From Theocolax elegans (Eukaryota; Arthropoda; Insecta; Hymenoptera; Cerocephalidae): a stretch of DNA of 64,000 bases. A program made the translations under genes and the position numbers. The stretch spans positions 17,326,759 through 17,390,758 of the forward strand of contig CM047428.1 of NCBI GenBank assembly GCA_026168455.1, given 5' to 3'. The notes under the pieces are model-generated. The model was not told where the DNA came from, searched no databases, and saw only the letters and a program-made list of their open reading frames with translations. Shown here in pieces: positions 1 to 14,700 of this stretch (positions are counted from its first letter, which is position 1; every line of letters begins with the position of its first letter).

Positions 1-3000
1 ATATTTGATACAATTTCCGTTCCTGGTTATAAATATCCCACCCATCCGCGTTAAAATTGATATTTTTAAAAAGGCAAAATATATACAGTTAATTATTTAT
101 CACGCGACATTTGTTAATATTTAATGAAACGTTGAAATCGATATCGATTTTGAAACGTACCGTTATTATCATTAAAAAAGAAAACGGGGGTAGGGTGCAT
201 TTAAAACTAATCGTTCGTCGACAAATTACAAAATCCACCGTACAAAAATCCACAAACAAAAAAAAGAGGGATAATTTCGCGTCGTAAAAGTGAAATGCGC
301 AGCCTTCGAAAAATCAATTGTCACGAGGGCGGCGGTGTCCCAAATTCAATTGGAGCGCTTCCCCGCAACGCACTTAACCCGTCGCTTAATTACGACACCG
401 CGCACACGTACATATGGATCGATCACGATTCTACCTAACACCCATCGCAACTAGACGAAAATCGTCCTGGACTTACATACGCGTGTTTGCTTTACGTTCT
501 GCGGATATATCCCACGGTTTTTCCCGGGCGACAGCCCTGAACTCTTTATTTCATGATTATTACGTGTCCATTCCTCTTTACGCGGATCGATGACGCGAGC
601 AGGTTCTGCGGTGTAGCGGAAACACCCAATCGATAGACGGACACGACGGAGGAGCCTTGCGCGTTACGCGACCTCGACAGGTACGCGAGCTTGCGAATTC
701 CGGTGCTACCTCGATTTTTCCCTTTTCCTTCATCCTTCTTTTTTTCGAATTATTCGGTAAAATAAAATTAATTCGTTTCCCGATCTATAGTTTACTTATG
801 AATTACTTTTTGCCGAGTTAGAACTCTCACAGTAAATAAATTTATGCAATTCGTACGAGGATAATTGTAATTTAAATGTGCATAAGGTTTTATTTATTGT
901 TCTACGATATTTTTTGGAGGTATAGACAATTTTTACTTTAAATTTAAGCTGTATTTCTTTTTATTGGGTAATAATATTTGCGACCAATAAACGTAAAATA
1001 AATCTAAATGTCTATTCTACTATGTCGAAAAAAAATCAAATTCCCAAGGGATATAAAGTGATTGTAAAAAACGCATCAATCACAATCCCCGAAAGTTGTT
1101 GGAGAATCGTTTGGTAATTGCGAGGAAGAGAGTGAGTTTTAATCAAAGGGAAAGGGTAGCCTATAACGTATGGATGAACCATAGCCCTTTCGTTGGACTC
1201 AACTCGGTTTATTTTTTTTTCTCCTACCGAATTTATCTTTCTGTCGCATCTCGACGGTCGTCTCTACATTATGGATGGCTCGCGTGTCCCTTCGTACCGA
1301 AGGCTATTCGCCTACGTTTCTGCATGCTTCATTCTCGTTTTTTCGCGCAATTGCCCTGTTACACGACTACCAGTAAGAATCGCTAAGTTGTCATTCGGAT
1401 ATCGATGCGAAAACTATCCGTTCTGGATTTTCGTTCAACTTTTCCAAAGGGATAGTTTTCTTCGATTAGCAAAGAAAATATTTCGACTTTTACAAATACT
1501 ACGGAAAATTTAAATTGTTTTTAAAATTTACACGTATAGATCGAAAATACTTCAAAACTTTTAATTTGACAAATATATTTTTTTATAATCTATGCAGATT
1601 AAGTAATAAATTACACTGCAGTAAAAGTATAAAATTATTTATTAATTCAAGTATCGTTTATATTTTCATTTTCTTTTTATACTTAACAAAATGACTAAAT
1701 ATTTGTTGAATTGATTATTCCTGGATAAATAAAAACAACGTTTCATAGTAATATTTATCATGACCGATGTACGTGAATAATTAGTCAGAGAAAAATGTAC
1801 CAAACCCTTACTCGTTAGACCGAATTACTAGATAAAATAAAGTATACAATCCTTACTAGAACGTAAGAAAATCCGATTCCCATCGAAAGCAGATTACAAG
1901 AATTCGATCTCAGTGATATTCTTCTGGTGTATATGTATATACATAAGCGCATATATATTTATAAGGTGAGGTACCACACGCGGGGATAATGCACAGCCAT
2001 GAAATTTCAACGACGGTCGAGTGCATCGAGCCGCCCCACGATTTCCGGCGCAAAGTGGCCACTGCCGAGCCGATTACGATCTTGCGCGTGTCTCGACCCC
2101 CTTTTTCCGGAAATCGTACAAGGAGGAGGTGCGGGTACTTATTTACGGCGTCACGTCGCACGCAGCCTTTATCTACTTACGAAGATTCGATCGATTATTT
2201 GCGATCCTTTATACATGCGCGCTTTGTCCGTCAGACGATCCGCAATCTGGTACCGATTCTATAAATGGATTTTTGTCAAATCGAGAAACAGCCCGTCAAA
2301 GTAAAGGAAAATATTGAAGCTCAGATATACGCGTTCAATTATATTATGAATAACAATCTTACTGCGTACGCTTCTTAATACACTTGTATACGATATTTAT
2401 TGAAAATATATATCAATGTAGCATATTATCTTTTTTTGTCATAATATAATTTTTTCACATTTTATTCACTAGTTCCCTTTCAACCAAATTATTCGTATTT
2501 ATTTCATTAGAATTGTACGAAAACGTATATATTTTTAAACGTAACAATGTTTCACAACTATATAATTTTTATGCATCGACAGGAATCGTGTCTATTAAAA
2601 ATTATTACTTTAAAACATTAACGTGACACATTAAATGACTATGTGAATGCATTAGACATTATCTTTTGTAATAATTCTTTACACGTATAACTAAATATCG
2701 CATAAATTAACTATTTTTTTTTAAACAAATGTGTCTTTTACGAACAACAAATATATACATTTAAATTTAAATAAACTGAACGATCGATTGTAAGCGACTG
2801 AAAGCTGATACAACATTTTCATAAAATAAAGTCGAAAGCCTAATAATGAACAAAGTAACTGACAATCATGTCGCAAAGCTTTAATGACACCCCTCAACAA
2901 TGAAGAACGTGTATCAACGTAAAGGAACCATCGTCGATTCCTATATACAAAAACCACATCCACCGCCCTCGCATTTGTTTTAGGGGGGAGGAGGGGTGAC

Positions 3001-6000
3001 TCGCATTTGTACACCTGCCGCAAAAAAAGAGAGGAAAAGAAAAGAAACGAGGTTGGTTGAATTATTACGTGATTGGACACAGTATGTGCATGTAATTCTT
3101 GATGTCGCGTCCGAGTGAACTTGTCGCGCGCGATGAGCCCACCAAACTTCGTCGTCCCCCTTACATATGTATATTTTTTTTTTATCGCGCTTCCCTACTT
3201 GCTCTTTTCTCTCCGTGGTTATTCAAGTCAATGGATAATGGAAGAACGTCGTAAGGATGATCGTGAAAATCGTTGTTTTGGGGTAAATAAATTGTTTCCT
3301 ATTTGATTAAATCATGATTAGTCAAATCGGACGTCGATATTACTTATACATTTATTTTTCGTAGCATTTTTATTTTTACCATCGATTTCAAATTGTTCAT
3401 TCAAGTCAAGAGCGAAATAATTTTCCAAAAATCAATTCACCATTAATATTAATACCGTAGTGTAATATTATATTAAATAATGACCTCAAAACGCAAAATT
3501 GCGGTTTTTAGCATAAAAAAAGAATATAGGTTAACGTTACTCATTGATTTTTGGGTCATAAAAATTATATATATTTATTTTTCTTTCTTTCGAAAAACGA
3601 GGAAAGGGTTTAGGTTTTACGATTTAGTAACATTTTTATTTTAAGCTATTTTCAAGTTTTAAATGAAATTATAATAATTTTCCTTGGTTTTACATAATTT
3701 AATTGCGATATATTTACGTATATAAGATAACATAACATTTGCGGATTATAAATTCAACATCAAACACGTCTTTGATCTAGTTGTCCCTAACAAAAAGCGC
3801 AGCTGATCGATGAATTTATATTTCAGGTATATATTTTACGTTCATTTTCATTACCTAATTTATTCGTCGTGTTTTTCTATCCTACACTAAAATTGATAAG
3901 GATAATATACATAAATATAATAATGGAAATAGATCAATAACTAATAATTACTATATATATTTAATCCAAGTTAAAAAACATGAAATGATTTACACGATGG
4001 TGTATTATAAACGATTATAACAAAATAATTTCACGATTTAAACAAAATTATTCGAAAAATTACTGGAGAAGGATATCTGTAGATAGCATATAGGTGGATA
4101 AATTTTCGCGTCGGCGTGTAGCAAGTCGCGAAGCTGCGCCGGCGCGACAAGGATAATCCAATGGGATGATCCGCCAATCCGCGTACGCCTGAGGTTCCTC
4201 CGCCCCCCGCGATTTCCCTCCAATCGACCCTCTTGCGCTGTGACTTCGTTCACACCCTCAGGTATATACATATATACGTATATACATACATGTGTATTTG
4301 TCCAGCCTACCCCGAGCCATTTTTTTTTAAAGAATACAAAAATCCGGTAAAGGAAAATTTTAATGAAGAGAGTCTATTAAAATTGTAAAAAATAATTTGA
4401 AATTTTAAAAATATATACGCATTTATCTACATTTGTATGTCCATCATTTATAATATCCATCGAAAATAATTACGCCTTGTTAATAAAGTACGCGTACCAA
4501 GGCATACCGATGACTAGAGTAAACGAACGATAAGGTACATACAACAATACACGCAGATAGCTCACAACGGTAACGTCTTTAAAAAGAAGGAAATTAGGCA
4601 CTCGCAACGAAACCCACGATCTGACCGTAGAATACATAATAAGTATTCCTATGATAACATCTACCTAACGCATTCACATATATATACGGCAATATATGAA
4701 TTTTCACCACGGCGCGCGAGTGACATTTTTTTTTGTAATCTTACATCGGCACGTGCACTTCACGGCGATTTTTACATTTTTTCTCGGTTTGTACACGTGT
4801 CGTATGTGTAATATCCAAATGAACAAGATGCGACCCGATCCAATTACTTACACGCATTTCATTATTCTGTGCTTGCTCGATTAAAATACTTTTTTACTAT
4901 TTTCACTTTATTCCATTCTTTTGTTTAATTGACATTTAATAATACGAATTAACAGCATTCGTGTTTGTCTTTACATCGGTGATTTCGTGAAAGTAAATTA
5001 CATCGCTGTTTGGTATACTTGATTATAGGGTATACATATGTACCTACAATAGAAATTTCGATCGTTGACGTTAATCATTATTTTTTTATTTTACTTATAT
5101 CGAAAGCTCGGTGAGAAATACTGGTTAGTAACGATCAAATAATTTCCAAATTTTACTTTGTACAGGTAAACTTTAGTATAGGTAATACTTTAATCGATTT
5201 TTTTAATGACCTCGGTGAAATTTTGCAATAATACTGACAATACTATGTGTTTTAGTAAATAATGAAACAATTTTAAAGCAGAAACTAGCAATTGTTTTAA
5301 AAGGGTAGAAATAGAGTTGTCGTTATGCGAGATAACATATTATATATATATTTCGAACCTTCGAAGCATTAAAATTGATAATTCACTAAGGTAATAAAAG
5401 CACATAAAAAATAATATCTACTTTCTAAAAAGTAGACTAAAATAATATTTAAATTGGTTTAGTTTAAAAGAATTCGCAACTATGTAATTACCAAAGAGTA
5501 GAAAACCTATTATTTCCAAAAAAACAACCGGATTTACGTTACGTTAGGGTAAATAGCCAATTTAAGAACCCAAGGTTAATGAAGTTTGGTCTATCAAATT
5601 TAAAAAATACATACATATATAATATTAGATTGTAATCTAGTAAACATCCGTGCAAACGAAAGTGAGAGAGGAAGAGAGACACAGATCTCGTTCATTTGAA
5701 ATCATCGCTAAGAATATTTCTCTCGTCGGATCATTCGGTCACTTTGGCAATGAACGTAAGATTCAAACTGGTGAATCTCGATTTGCAAAGCAATCTTGGC
5801 TTAAGCTCTAATCGTCTTCTTTTTCTCTTGTCTATACCCTTTCCCGAGATCAAAATGAGCGTGTCGCATCGTATCGATAATTAGTTTCTGTCACGCGGAT
5901 CGATAAAGTAACCCGACCAATTTGCCAACTGTTTGAATAAATAAACGAACGTGTATAGAACGATAGATTAAATTGTACATTAGATTTATATTATAAATTG

Positions 6001-9000
6001 TCTATGTAAAGTGGATTAATTATTACTTTGATAATTTAATGATAATTTTTTAATAATAAACATAACACGCGTATATGTGTATTATTGAAACGTGACGAGT
6101 ACGTTCATAGAAATAATATTTATAGGAGAGTCTATTAATTGATTTTAACTAATTAAACTACTGGAATTACCAAAATAACCGTCGCGAATATATGTTTTAA
6201 TGTCCGCAATATTATCCTAAAATAAACTTTGTGTCCTTCAAATTTGATAAATGATTTATATATAAAATGTGTACGAAATGGTCCTGGGTACGAAAAAATA
6301 TTTTCCAGTTCATTAATTTTATAGACCTTTATCCTACAATTTTGAATTTACTAAATTATATATATTTAAAATAATAAATTTCTTTTTTCTTTAAATAGTT
6401 AAATACGTATCCTTATAAGAAAAAAACATAATTTCATGAAATTTAGAAGCCGCGTGTCCGTGTAATTTAAAACGTCTAATTACGGAGTGATCTCGAAATT
6501 GCAAGCCCGTATCATAGAATATGTCATAGAGTGAAACGTCCTCCCGCGAAAGAAAAAAGAAGTAAAGGGATGAAGACACGGAGATTCAAACTCGCGCAAG
6601 AGAGGTTGACACGGTAGAGACAGGTGGAGTCTAAATAAAGCTGAGCTACCAAGCTGGACTTTAGCCAGGAAGAAAGAGCTTCGCGGCGAGCGGTTCGAAG
6701 TGATTTTTCGGTGCGCGATGCGACCCCGCGCCGAGAGACTATACAACAAGACGGCTGGTGTTGAGTTACACTTGGTGCTCGTTCTGTGTCTTGCTCGAGA
6801 CCAAAAAAGAGCCTAATGACTCCCGGTACGCGAGCCTCGCTTATTAATAATTCACGAACGCTAGAGGAGACACGCGACGTTTCTTCGGAGACATGTCGTT
6901 TTGGGCCTGTTTTTTCCTTTTCTCTTTTTCTCTTTTTATCTCCGTGTACGATGACTTCCACTACGTATTTTAGGTACCGAGAAAAGATCGCCGTTTTTTT
7001 AGTATATTCTTTTTAAGGATGAGTTCACTGACTCTCTCATTTGGAATTCGTGGGTCGTTACTTTTATTTATTTTTATTTATCTCGTACGTGTACGAGCGT
7101 AACTACACTTTCGATATGCATGCACATATATTTAGATCTAATGTAAATAAAACTCCCGGGGGAAGAAGTGGGTGCCTATGTATAGACGGTTAATCCATCA
7201 TTTTTAAATCGTTAGGTTCAAAATAATGATTAGCATAATTCATTAATGACAAAGAATATCATTTTAATCTCCAAGAAAAACTATTGAAATTCATCGATTT
7301 TTTTTGTAAAATCCCATAACACATATAACAACATTTTTCAATTATAATAAAAAAACATGTTCACTTCCAAGACTAATGCTTACCTTTCCTTTAATTCACA
7401 GATAATGTATACAGTAATTATGAATAAGTTAATAAAGCGCCAATTTAAAATATCGCGCGGTTTGCCTTTAATTCAGTTGCCTTATCGAAATATACCAATA
7501 CATAAATATATATGTAATATAATCGCGCTCGTGTTATATTAGAATAGTTATAAATATAAAAAAAAAGACCATCACGTATACAACACCAACAAAAAAAGGT
7601 ATAGACAAAATATGAAAAAAAAAAGTACAACACCAATAGCGACATCAAAAGTGTAGTGTAAGCCTTCACCGCACACCACAACACCGGTTATTAATCATTA
7701 AGAGGTTAGGCGTATAAAATTCTATCGCCCCGTCACGGGTATACGCGCGATAAGGAAATATAGTTATTGCTACGACCGCACAAATGAATTTCTATATTTA
7801 TTAAAGTATACCTGTGTGTGTGTATATATATACACGAGAAAAGTGGCCGTAACATTGTAGGTCACGATGCCGATACGTTCGATTGCGCGTTACACTTTAC
7901 TTTCCGAGCTTTCGTATTTTGTATACTCGATTTTTTGGTAATTTAATTGTCCCGGAACCACGTGGGTTAAGAGAACGCATACATTTTGCATGCATCGTTT
8001 GCAACGCGTCGATATATTTTTTCTTTGCGCATTTATTCATCAGCTCTTAGTTAATGAATTATCGAACGTATATATATATGGTTTCATTGATTTTATAAGA
8101 AATTGGTTCAAAGTTATCATACTTTGCAGCTAGCTCGCGGTAATGTTTTTAAACGTTTTTGTTTTTAACGGGAAATTTCGCGCGTACTTTAATATTATTT
8201 TACGTTACTTGCATCCAATGCTTACGAACAATTAATTTTTAAATTTTATTATTCATAATTGATTGTGAGAGTTGCATATTAAGATCGAGCAAACTTTGTT
8301 TATTACATCAGTTCGCGAGGTGAAATGTTAATTTTGATAATTCAATCCAAGATAAGCTAATTGAAAAGGGTAATAAAAACGTACAAATAAATTAATAAAT
8401 ATCGTATTAAAATGATAAATATGTTGCATCGTAATAACTTTTAACACAAGTAGATATCGAAAATAAAATCCGCGAATAGAAATCTATGATAAGACACACG
8501 ATGTACTGAATAAAGTATGATAAATTTGTTCTCTGCACAGAAAAAATGCTTTCACTATTTATTAGAAACTAATCAATCAATCAAAAGATAAGTACACATT
8601 TTTTCTCTACATAAAATCCCAATAAATTATGTTTATAATATGGTCAACAAAATTACTCGTGAATAATAAAACGGTATAGTATTTTCCGTGCACCCGTTCC
8701 TCAATTTCCCGAGTCGAAGAATAAGGAAACCTTGCATCCATATTCACAGATTCTAGAAGCGAAATAAAAAAATTAGAGTCCGCGAAGTAATCGATTCGAG
8801 ACTCGCGCCAGTAAAGGAAGACTACATACGATACGGGTTGGTTGAAAAATTAATGCACATGTCCCGATGCGCACGCAGTTCTAATTCGGTGAGGTCCGTT
8901 GGCCTAACCAAAACGAACAAGAATATACACGAACGATAAGAGAGACGCTCGATTTTCTCAGAGGTTTCTGCCATTCCACCCCTTGACGGCCCTATATACG

Positions 9001-11720
9001 TAACGTATAAAAAAAAAAGAAATGAAGATGAGACGCGAGACTGATTAACGAGATCGTGTCTCTGCCAACTGAGCAATGTTATACATAAACTTAAATACTT
9101 CCTTTAAATCTCAACGGATGGTTTTCCAAGAGAACATTTTCGAGAGTTCATCACTGGATTTAGATGGATTACACTTCATAACTGGGAATTTTCAATTATA
9201 TTTCATAACGCAGACTTGGCGCAATAATGTCGAAAATTTCATTTCCACGGGCACGCGTGATCATTCGTTTAATTATAATTATATATGTTATGTATACCAA
9301 ATTTAACATTTAATCGATTTTATAAACCATGTTTTCGACGTTCTCTGTTTCAATAGAGAAATTTGTATGCATGTTTTATTTTAAAAGATCAATAATGACG
9401 GCATTAAAAAGTTACTATTATATCTTGTAGATTAACCGGATTAAACCGAAAAATAGTACTTTGTACATAAACCGTGGTCGTTTCAATACTTAGTTGCCTT
9501 AATGAAGTGTGTAAATCGGACTCTCGAATGATCGATATCAATGTATCAACAGAATGGTCTATCGAGCTTAAAAAAACATCGGATTCTATGCGGACACTAA
9601 TTTTCTTTTAAACAATGTCTATTTTTCAGTTTATTATATCTCTATTACCCAACATTGTGCTAAATTTTTAATAAGTTTCACCGAATAAATTACCAATTAA
9701 TAATTTACGCAACTTGAAAATGGTTCGAATGAAAAGAAAAATTGAAATTATTGCGGTAATTTACAAATTAGCTTTTAAATTTACATAGAAAGAAAAATTT
9801 GCTGTAATTTTTACTAATCGCCGTATGAATAATTTCGCGACTATACACACGTTCACATTTTAAAACTGAATTCAATGTAAATGACATGAAAAAAAAGAGG
9901 AAAAAGTAAATACAAAAAATATACTCGAAAACTACCTACCAAACTCTACATAAAATAAAATCGATATAACATTGCTCAGTCATTAAAAACTACTCACATC
10001 CTCATTCATGTGTAAACAAAAAAAAAGTGAGAATAAAATAGTGAAAAACACATACAAACAACCCTTGCTGAAAATGGCTACGTGATCAAAGCGAATGAAA
10101 CTACAAATACGTGTGAAACGCCTGTATATATATATATCTCTCTCAGATAAAAAAACACGTGTGATGAACTTGTGATGCAAGTGTGATAAAAGAAAAAAAA
10201 TGAATAACAGATAGAAAAAAAATTAGTTCGAAATGAACGAATAATGTCGAAATGTAATGAAAAAAAGTAGTGAAAGCTATATATATTCGCGCGAAAACAG
10301 AATATATAGGATGTTAACGATGGTCGCTGCGATTAGTAGACCGGACGATTGGGTATTGACAGTGGGTCAAGTACGTTTATTCGGGCTCGTTACCATGTAC
10401 ACAGTTGCCCTGTATACACATGTGTAAAAAAAGAGAAAAAAAATAGAAAAAAAGTAGAAAACCCAATCCACGCGTTAATGTTGCCTTTTTGTTAATTAAT
10501 ATTGATTAATATTGTACTGCCGTTAATTTCATTACTATTTGTTATATTGATTATATATGCTGATTAAACTTGTCACGTACAACGAAAAAAAATAAAAAAA
10601 CGTAAGAAACAAGAGAAACAAATCGTAAAAAAAGAGGTAAAAAAAAACAAAAATAGAAGACCAAGATAAGAAAAAAACATGAAAAAAACCAGTTAAAAAA
10701 AAGAGAGTAACAAACAAATTCCAAGTCTCTCAACAATCTCAATCATGTCAAAAAATAATGTAATATCGTAATTATTGTAATATCAATCACCACCACTTCA
10801 TCTCAAGTAAAGTAAACCAAATAAGTAAACAATGAAAGAAAAAGTAACAAATAAAAAAATATGTATATATGTATAAAGTAACACAACCAAAAAAAGGATA
10901 TTAAAAAAAAATTAAAAATAATAACAATGTAAATCACGATCCTCACAACTAATAAGAAACTGCAATGTATGTGTATATAAGGCATTAAATAAATACGGAG
11001 AGAGAATAAAAATATTCGTACGTAGGTACTTCTTGGCTTCGTATTACGTGTGCGTGTGCCGCGACATTATCCTGTCCCTCTCCCTCCCTCTCTTTCTTTC
11101 TCTTTCTCTTTTTAATTCATTTATGCGCTCACAATTGCTCGAAGAATTAATCGAAAATCTGTGAGCACTTTCAGGTAACGCGTCTCCCGAGATTATCGCT
11201 GCGCGTCAGGATGCTGAAATGTCATACAGGTTTCAGTCAAAACTTGAAACAATACTGACGTAGAAAAAAAAATACATATACATATCAAGATGGTAATTGT
11301 CACTAGTTCATCGTAATCAATGGACTTAAAATAAATATTAAATTATCGCTACGTCAATTTGAATTTAGTCATAGCTTGCAAATATTCCAGTAATAAAAGA
11401 AAAAAGTTTGATTTATATTGTAACTGTGAACCTGGATCGAAGAAGTATATATATATATTTATAAAAATTATATTTATAAATGAAAAGTATAATTATATAT
11501 ATGTAAGAAAGAGAGGAAAAGTACGCTACAAAAGCCGGTGGATCTCTGAAAAAAATCTTGGTTATAAATCGATGAAAAAATTTGTAAATGAAAATTTTGA
11601 ACAAGATGAGGTGAGGATCTCCCATATAATTTATAGTCGTTAAAGATAAAATTATAAAAAAAAATTATACTAATCGTATTACTAGATTTCGTTGTGTGAT
11701 TTTTGTATAAACAAACTCAC
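1..11720. other. gene-poor AT-rich DNA, probably the last visible intron of the RBM24-like gene
   Basis: No exon could be supported here on either strand. The last recognised RBM24-like exon ends in an open phase at 11721, so this stretch is probably intron running out of the window on the left. Several GC-richer islands stand out: about 330-700, 1985-2260, 4100-4260 and 6530-6960. They carry open frames on both strands but no protein family I recognise and no convincing splice pairs, so regulatory DNA is the better guess. From about 9870 to 10990 the plus strand is strongly A-rich (U-rich in the gene's RNA). Confidence 0.5.
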
Positions 11721-14700
11721 CCATACTGTCCAGGTAGAACTGCGGGATATCCGGCGCGAATGCCAGCAGCGAATGGGAATGCTGGAAATGAAAATAAAAA
11801 AGAAAATCATTGCACGCAAATAATGGATATTCACGCGCGACCTCTCTAGCATATATAAATACATATAATATATATGCATGTATGTATGTATATATATACA
11901 CACGCAGTATAACAGTCGTACATCATTCTCACAATTCGCGAAAAAGCTCATTGTTTCATTCTACACGAACTTATATTTTTAACGATGATTATAACAAAAT
12001 TGAAGGGGACTAATTAATTATTACTGACTGGATCACAAAGTGTTCGTGGGTACGCAAAGTATTACTACAGAAAATGTAATTTAAAGAACAGTTTTCCAGT
12101 TATTTGTTATATATTTTATATTTTGTCGCCTAAATAAAAAAAATAAACGTGACGATTAGTTTAATAAAGAAACAAAGGCCAATCGTTTCGAGTCCACGTG
12201 TGCATAAGACGAATCGAGCAAACGATATCTCAGCTCGGAAAGTGCGAACACGCATGGCTTTGCAATTTTAGACTAAGGGCGACGAAGACCGTCTTGGCTC
12301 GGAGCCGCGGAATTATTGCACTTTACGCGTGCATGTATTTTCGCGTTATACTCGTCAGCCGCGATGGAAATGTAACGCAAAAAGACGATGCGCATGGGAT
12401 TTTCCTGATTCTTCGGTCGCTTTTGTTACGAGAAAGAATGAAGAAAGAGAAAGAGACAACGAAGAAAAATATATTTTTGTACACACACGAGTTTTCTCGA
12501 TTCGTATATTAATAAATTATAACACTTTGGTTTAAATGCAAGAAGAGCTAAATTTAACACGAGAGTTGACAACAAAGCACGCAATTACGCTTCGTGCGTT
12601 GATTTAAAATATTCAGGTCAGTTATTCAAGTTAAATAAAAAAAATAAACTATAACTATACATATATTGTCAATGAAAAATACGGAGTAAGCACTCGATTT
12701 TATTTGAAGAAAATAGTTACAAGACAAATACATAATTGTTCTATTTTATTGGAAGTACTGACTAATCGTGATTTGCAACCACCTAAACGAGCAATGGTTA
12801 TGTATAATTTATTATTTATTTTCGTGGGAATTTTCATGCAAACAGAAAAAGTATGATCTCGTGTAAGTAAACAGAAAAGAAAATTTAAATGACAATAATC
12901 CACAACCTTCCAATGAAATTTATTCTCGACCTTCCGGAATGGCGAACTTAAGCAAGGATGCGACGACGATATTTGGCGTCGCGTCAACGATGCATCGCAA
13001 TAATTGTAATGGCCGGCGCGTCGCGACTCGATAATAGTCAAAAATACACTCTCCCTAACGAAAAGAGAGGGGGAAAGATCAAAGAAGAGATTGCGACAAA
13101 ATATTCAGGAAGACATCTTTAATAGCTAACCGTTTATTCTATTACGTATTTTAAATTTTTTTTATTGAAGTTATTACTGTGGTCTAAAAAGGATTCATAG
13201 ACGTAATGTATGGAATACGATCTTGATAGAAATTATTGCAGCATTATATGTATTTCTTTTTCGTAATTTTAAATATAATTTTATTTAAATTTGTATTTCG
13301 TTACATTGTATCTTGAATTAATATCATTTACAAGTGACTCGCCAAGAATATGTATATTTAGAAAAAAATTATACGATATCTTCATCTACTCCTTGTCTTA
13401 TTGTTTATATTTTATTAATAGGGGCACGTAATTTTACGTTTTGGATACAATACAATAATTAAAGAAGTTGTATATAGATATGTAATACAAGTATGCACTT
13501 AAAAAAAATAAATATAGTAAATTTGTTCATAAATTTAAGCAAAAACTCACTCCTAAGCACCCACAAACACAAAAAAGACATGTAGTTTTAATATTACATA
13601 AGCACGAATAACAAAAATTATTATATTGTATATATGTATAAAACAGTATATTAATTAAATTCTTAAAAGCTGTTATTGTACAAAAAGAGAGTAACCTTAC
13701 GTGATTAAATCAACGAAATTCTCACACAACAATCACATTCACTACCTAAAACGTGCATAAACGAAAACCCAAGCTTTCAATGTTTAACACGTGTGAATCA
13801 AAATATTTGTAAAATTGTAAACGTAAGATCTAATTCATTAGGATAAAACTAAAAAATCAAAGCATAAAAAATCACAGGTGTTAAGCTTGAAAGAGAGGCG
13901 TATAATATGTATATATATATATAATGTATATACGAAAGTGTGAGACTTACCCGCTTGAAGATTACCCCTAGGTTTGGCGCCGAGTATCGCCAGATTGACG
14001 TTTGCTTTACGCCCGTCGATTATGGGGTTCGGATCCTTGCAGGCCCGTTCCGCCGCCGGCCTGTCTCCCATGATCACCTGGAGTACACATAACCACAAGA
14101 GCATCGCTTAATTAACCTCGCCTTTTCTTTCGCTTAATACCGTTTCCTTGCTTCGGTATTCCGAATGTATACGTGGGTACTTTATTTTACGTATTAGACA
14201 CATCGTTTTAATAATATCTCTCGTTTAAATATCGATTATTTATATGCAACTCGGATGTATTTTCAAATAAAAATTCAATCGAAAGCGAAACGTTAAATAT
14301 GAGAATAGAATCAAATGGAGATTATTCCGATCCATTAATTTGTGTGCGGTGTGCATATATCGTCAATCAAAAATAAAAAAAAAATCGTAAAACTCATTCG
14401 TCCGAAAATCAGAGTTCTAAAATGTTTTCTAGGTACACCATCCTTTCCCACGTTCTTTGTAGTTTGCGAACCTGAATTTTCATATTATCGCCCCTATACT
14501 CGTTTCGTCTACGATAAGTCGGTATGTATAACTAAATATACGCTTCTTTATTGTACGCGTATAGGTGTACCTTTGTTATCGTTATTATTCGTACCTTTTT
14601 TACATAAACTAAAGCGAGGTGAATTCGTGTACGAAATTCTAAAGTTTAAAAAGGAAACGAATAGTAATGAGACGATTCACCTTTATAATAGTCAATTATC

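Noticed and set aside
6524..6961. 145-codon minus-strand frame
   Set aside because: Starts in simple Lys/Arg/Glu codons, lacks splice context and is matched by open frames in other phases of a GC-rich island.
9010..9085. tRNA-like box A (GCTCAGTTGGCAGAG) on minus followed by a T-run
   Set aside because: No box B, no T-arm and no acceptor-stem pairing; not a tRNA.
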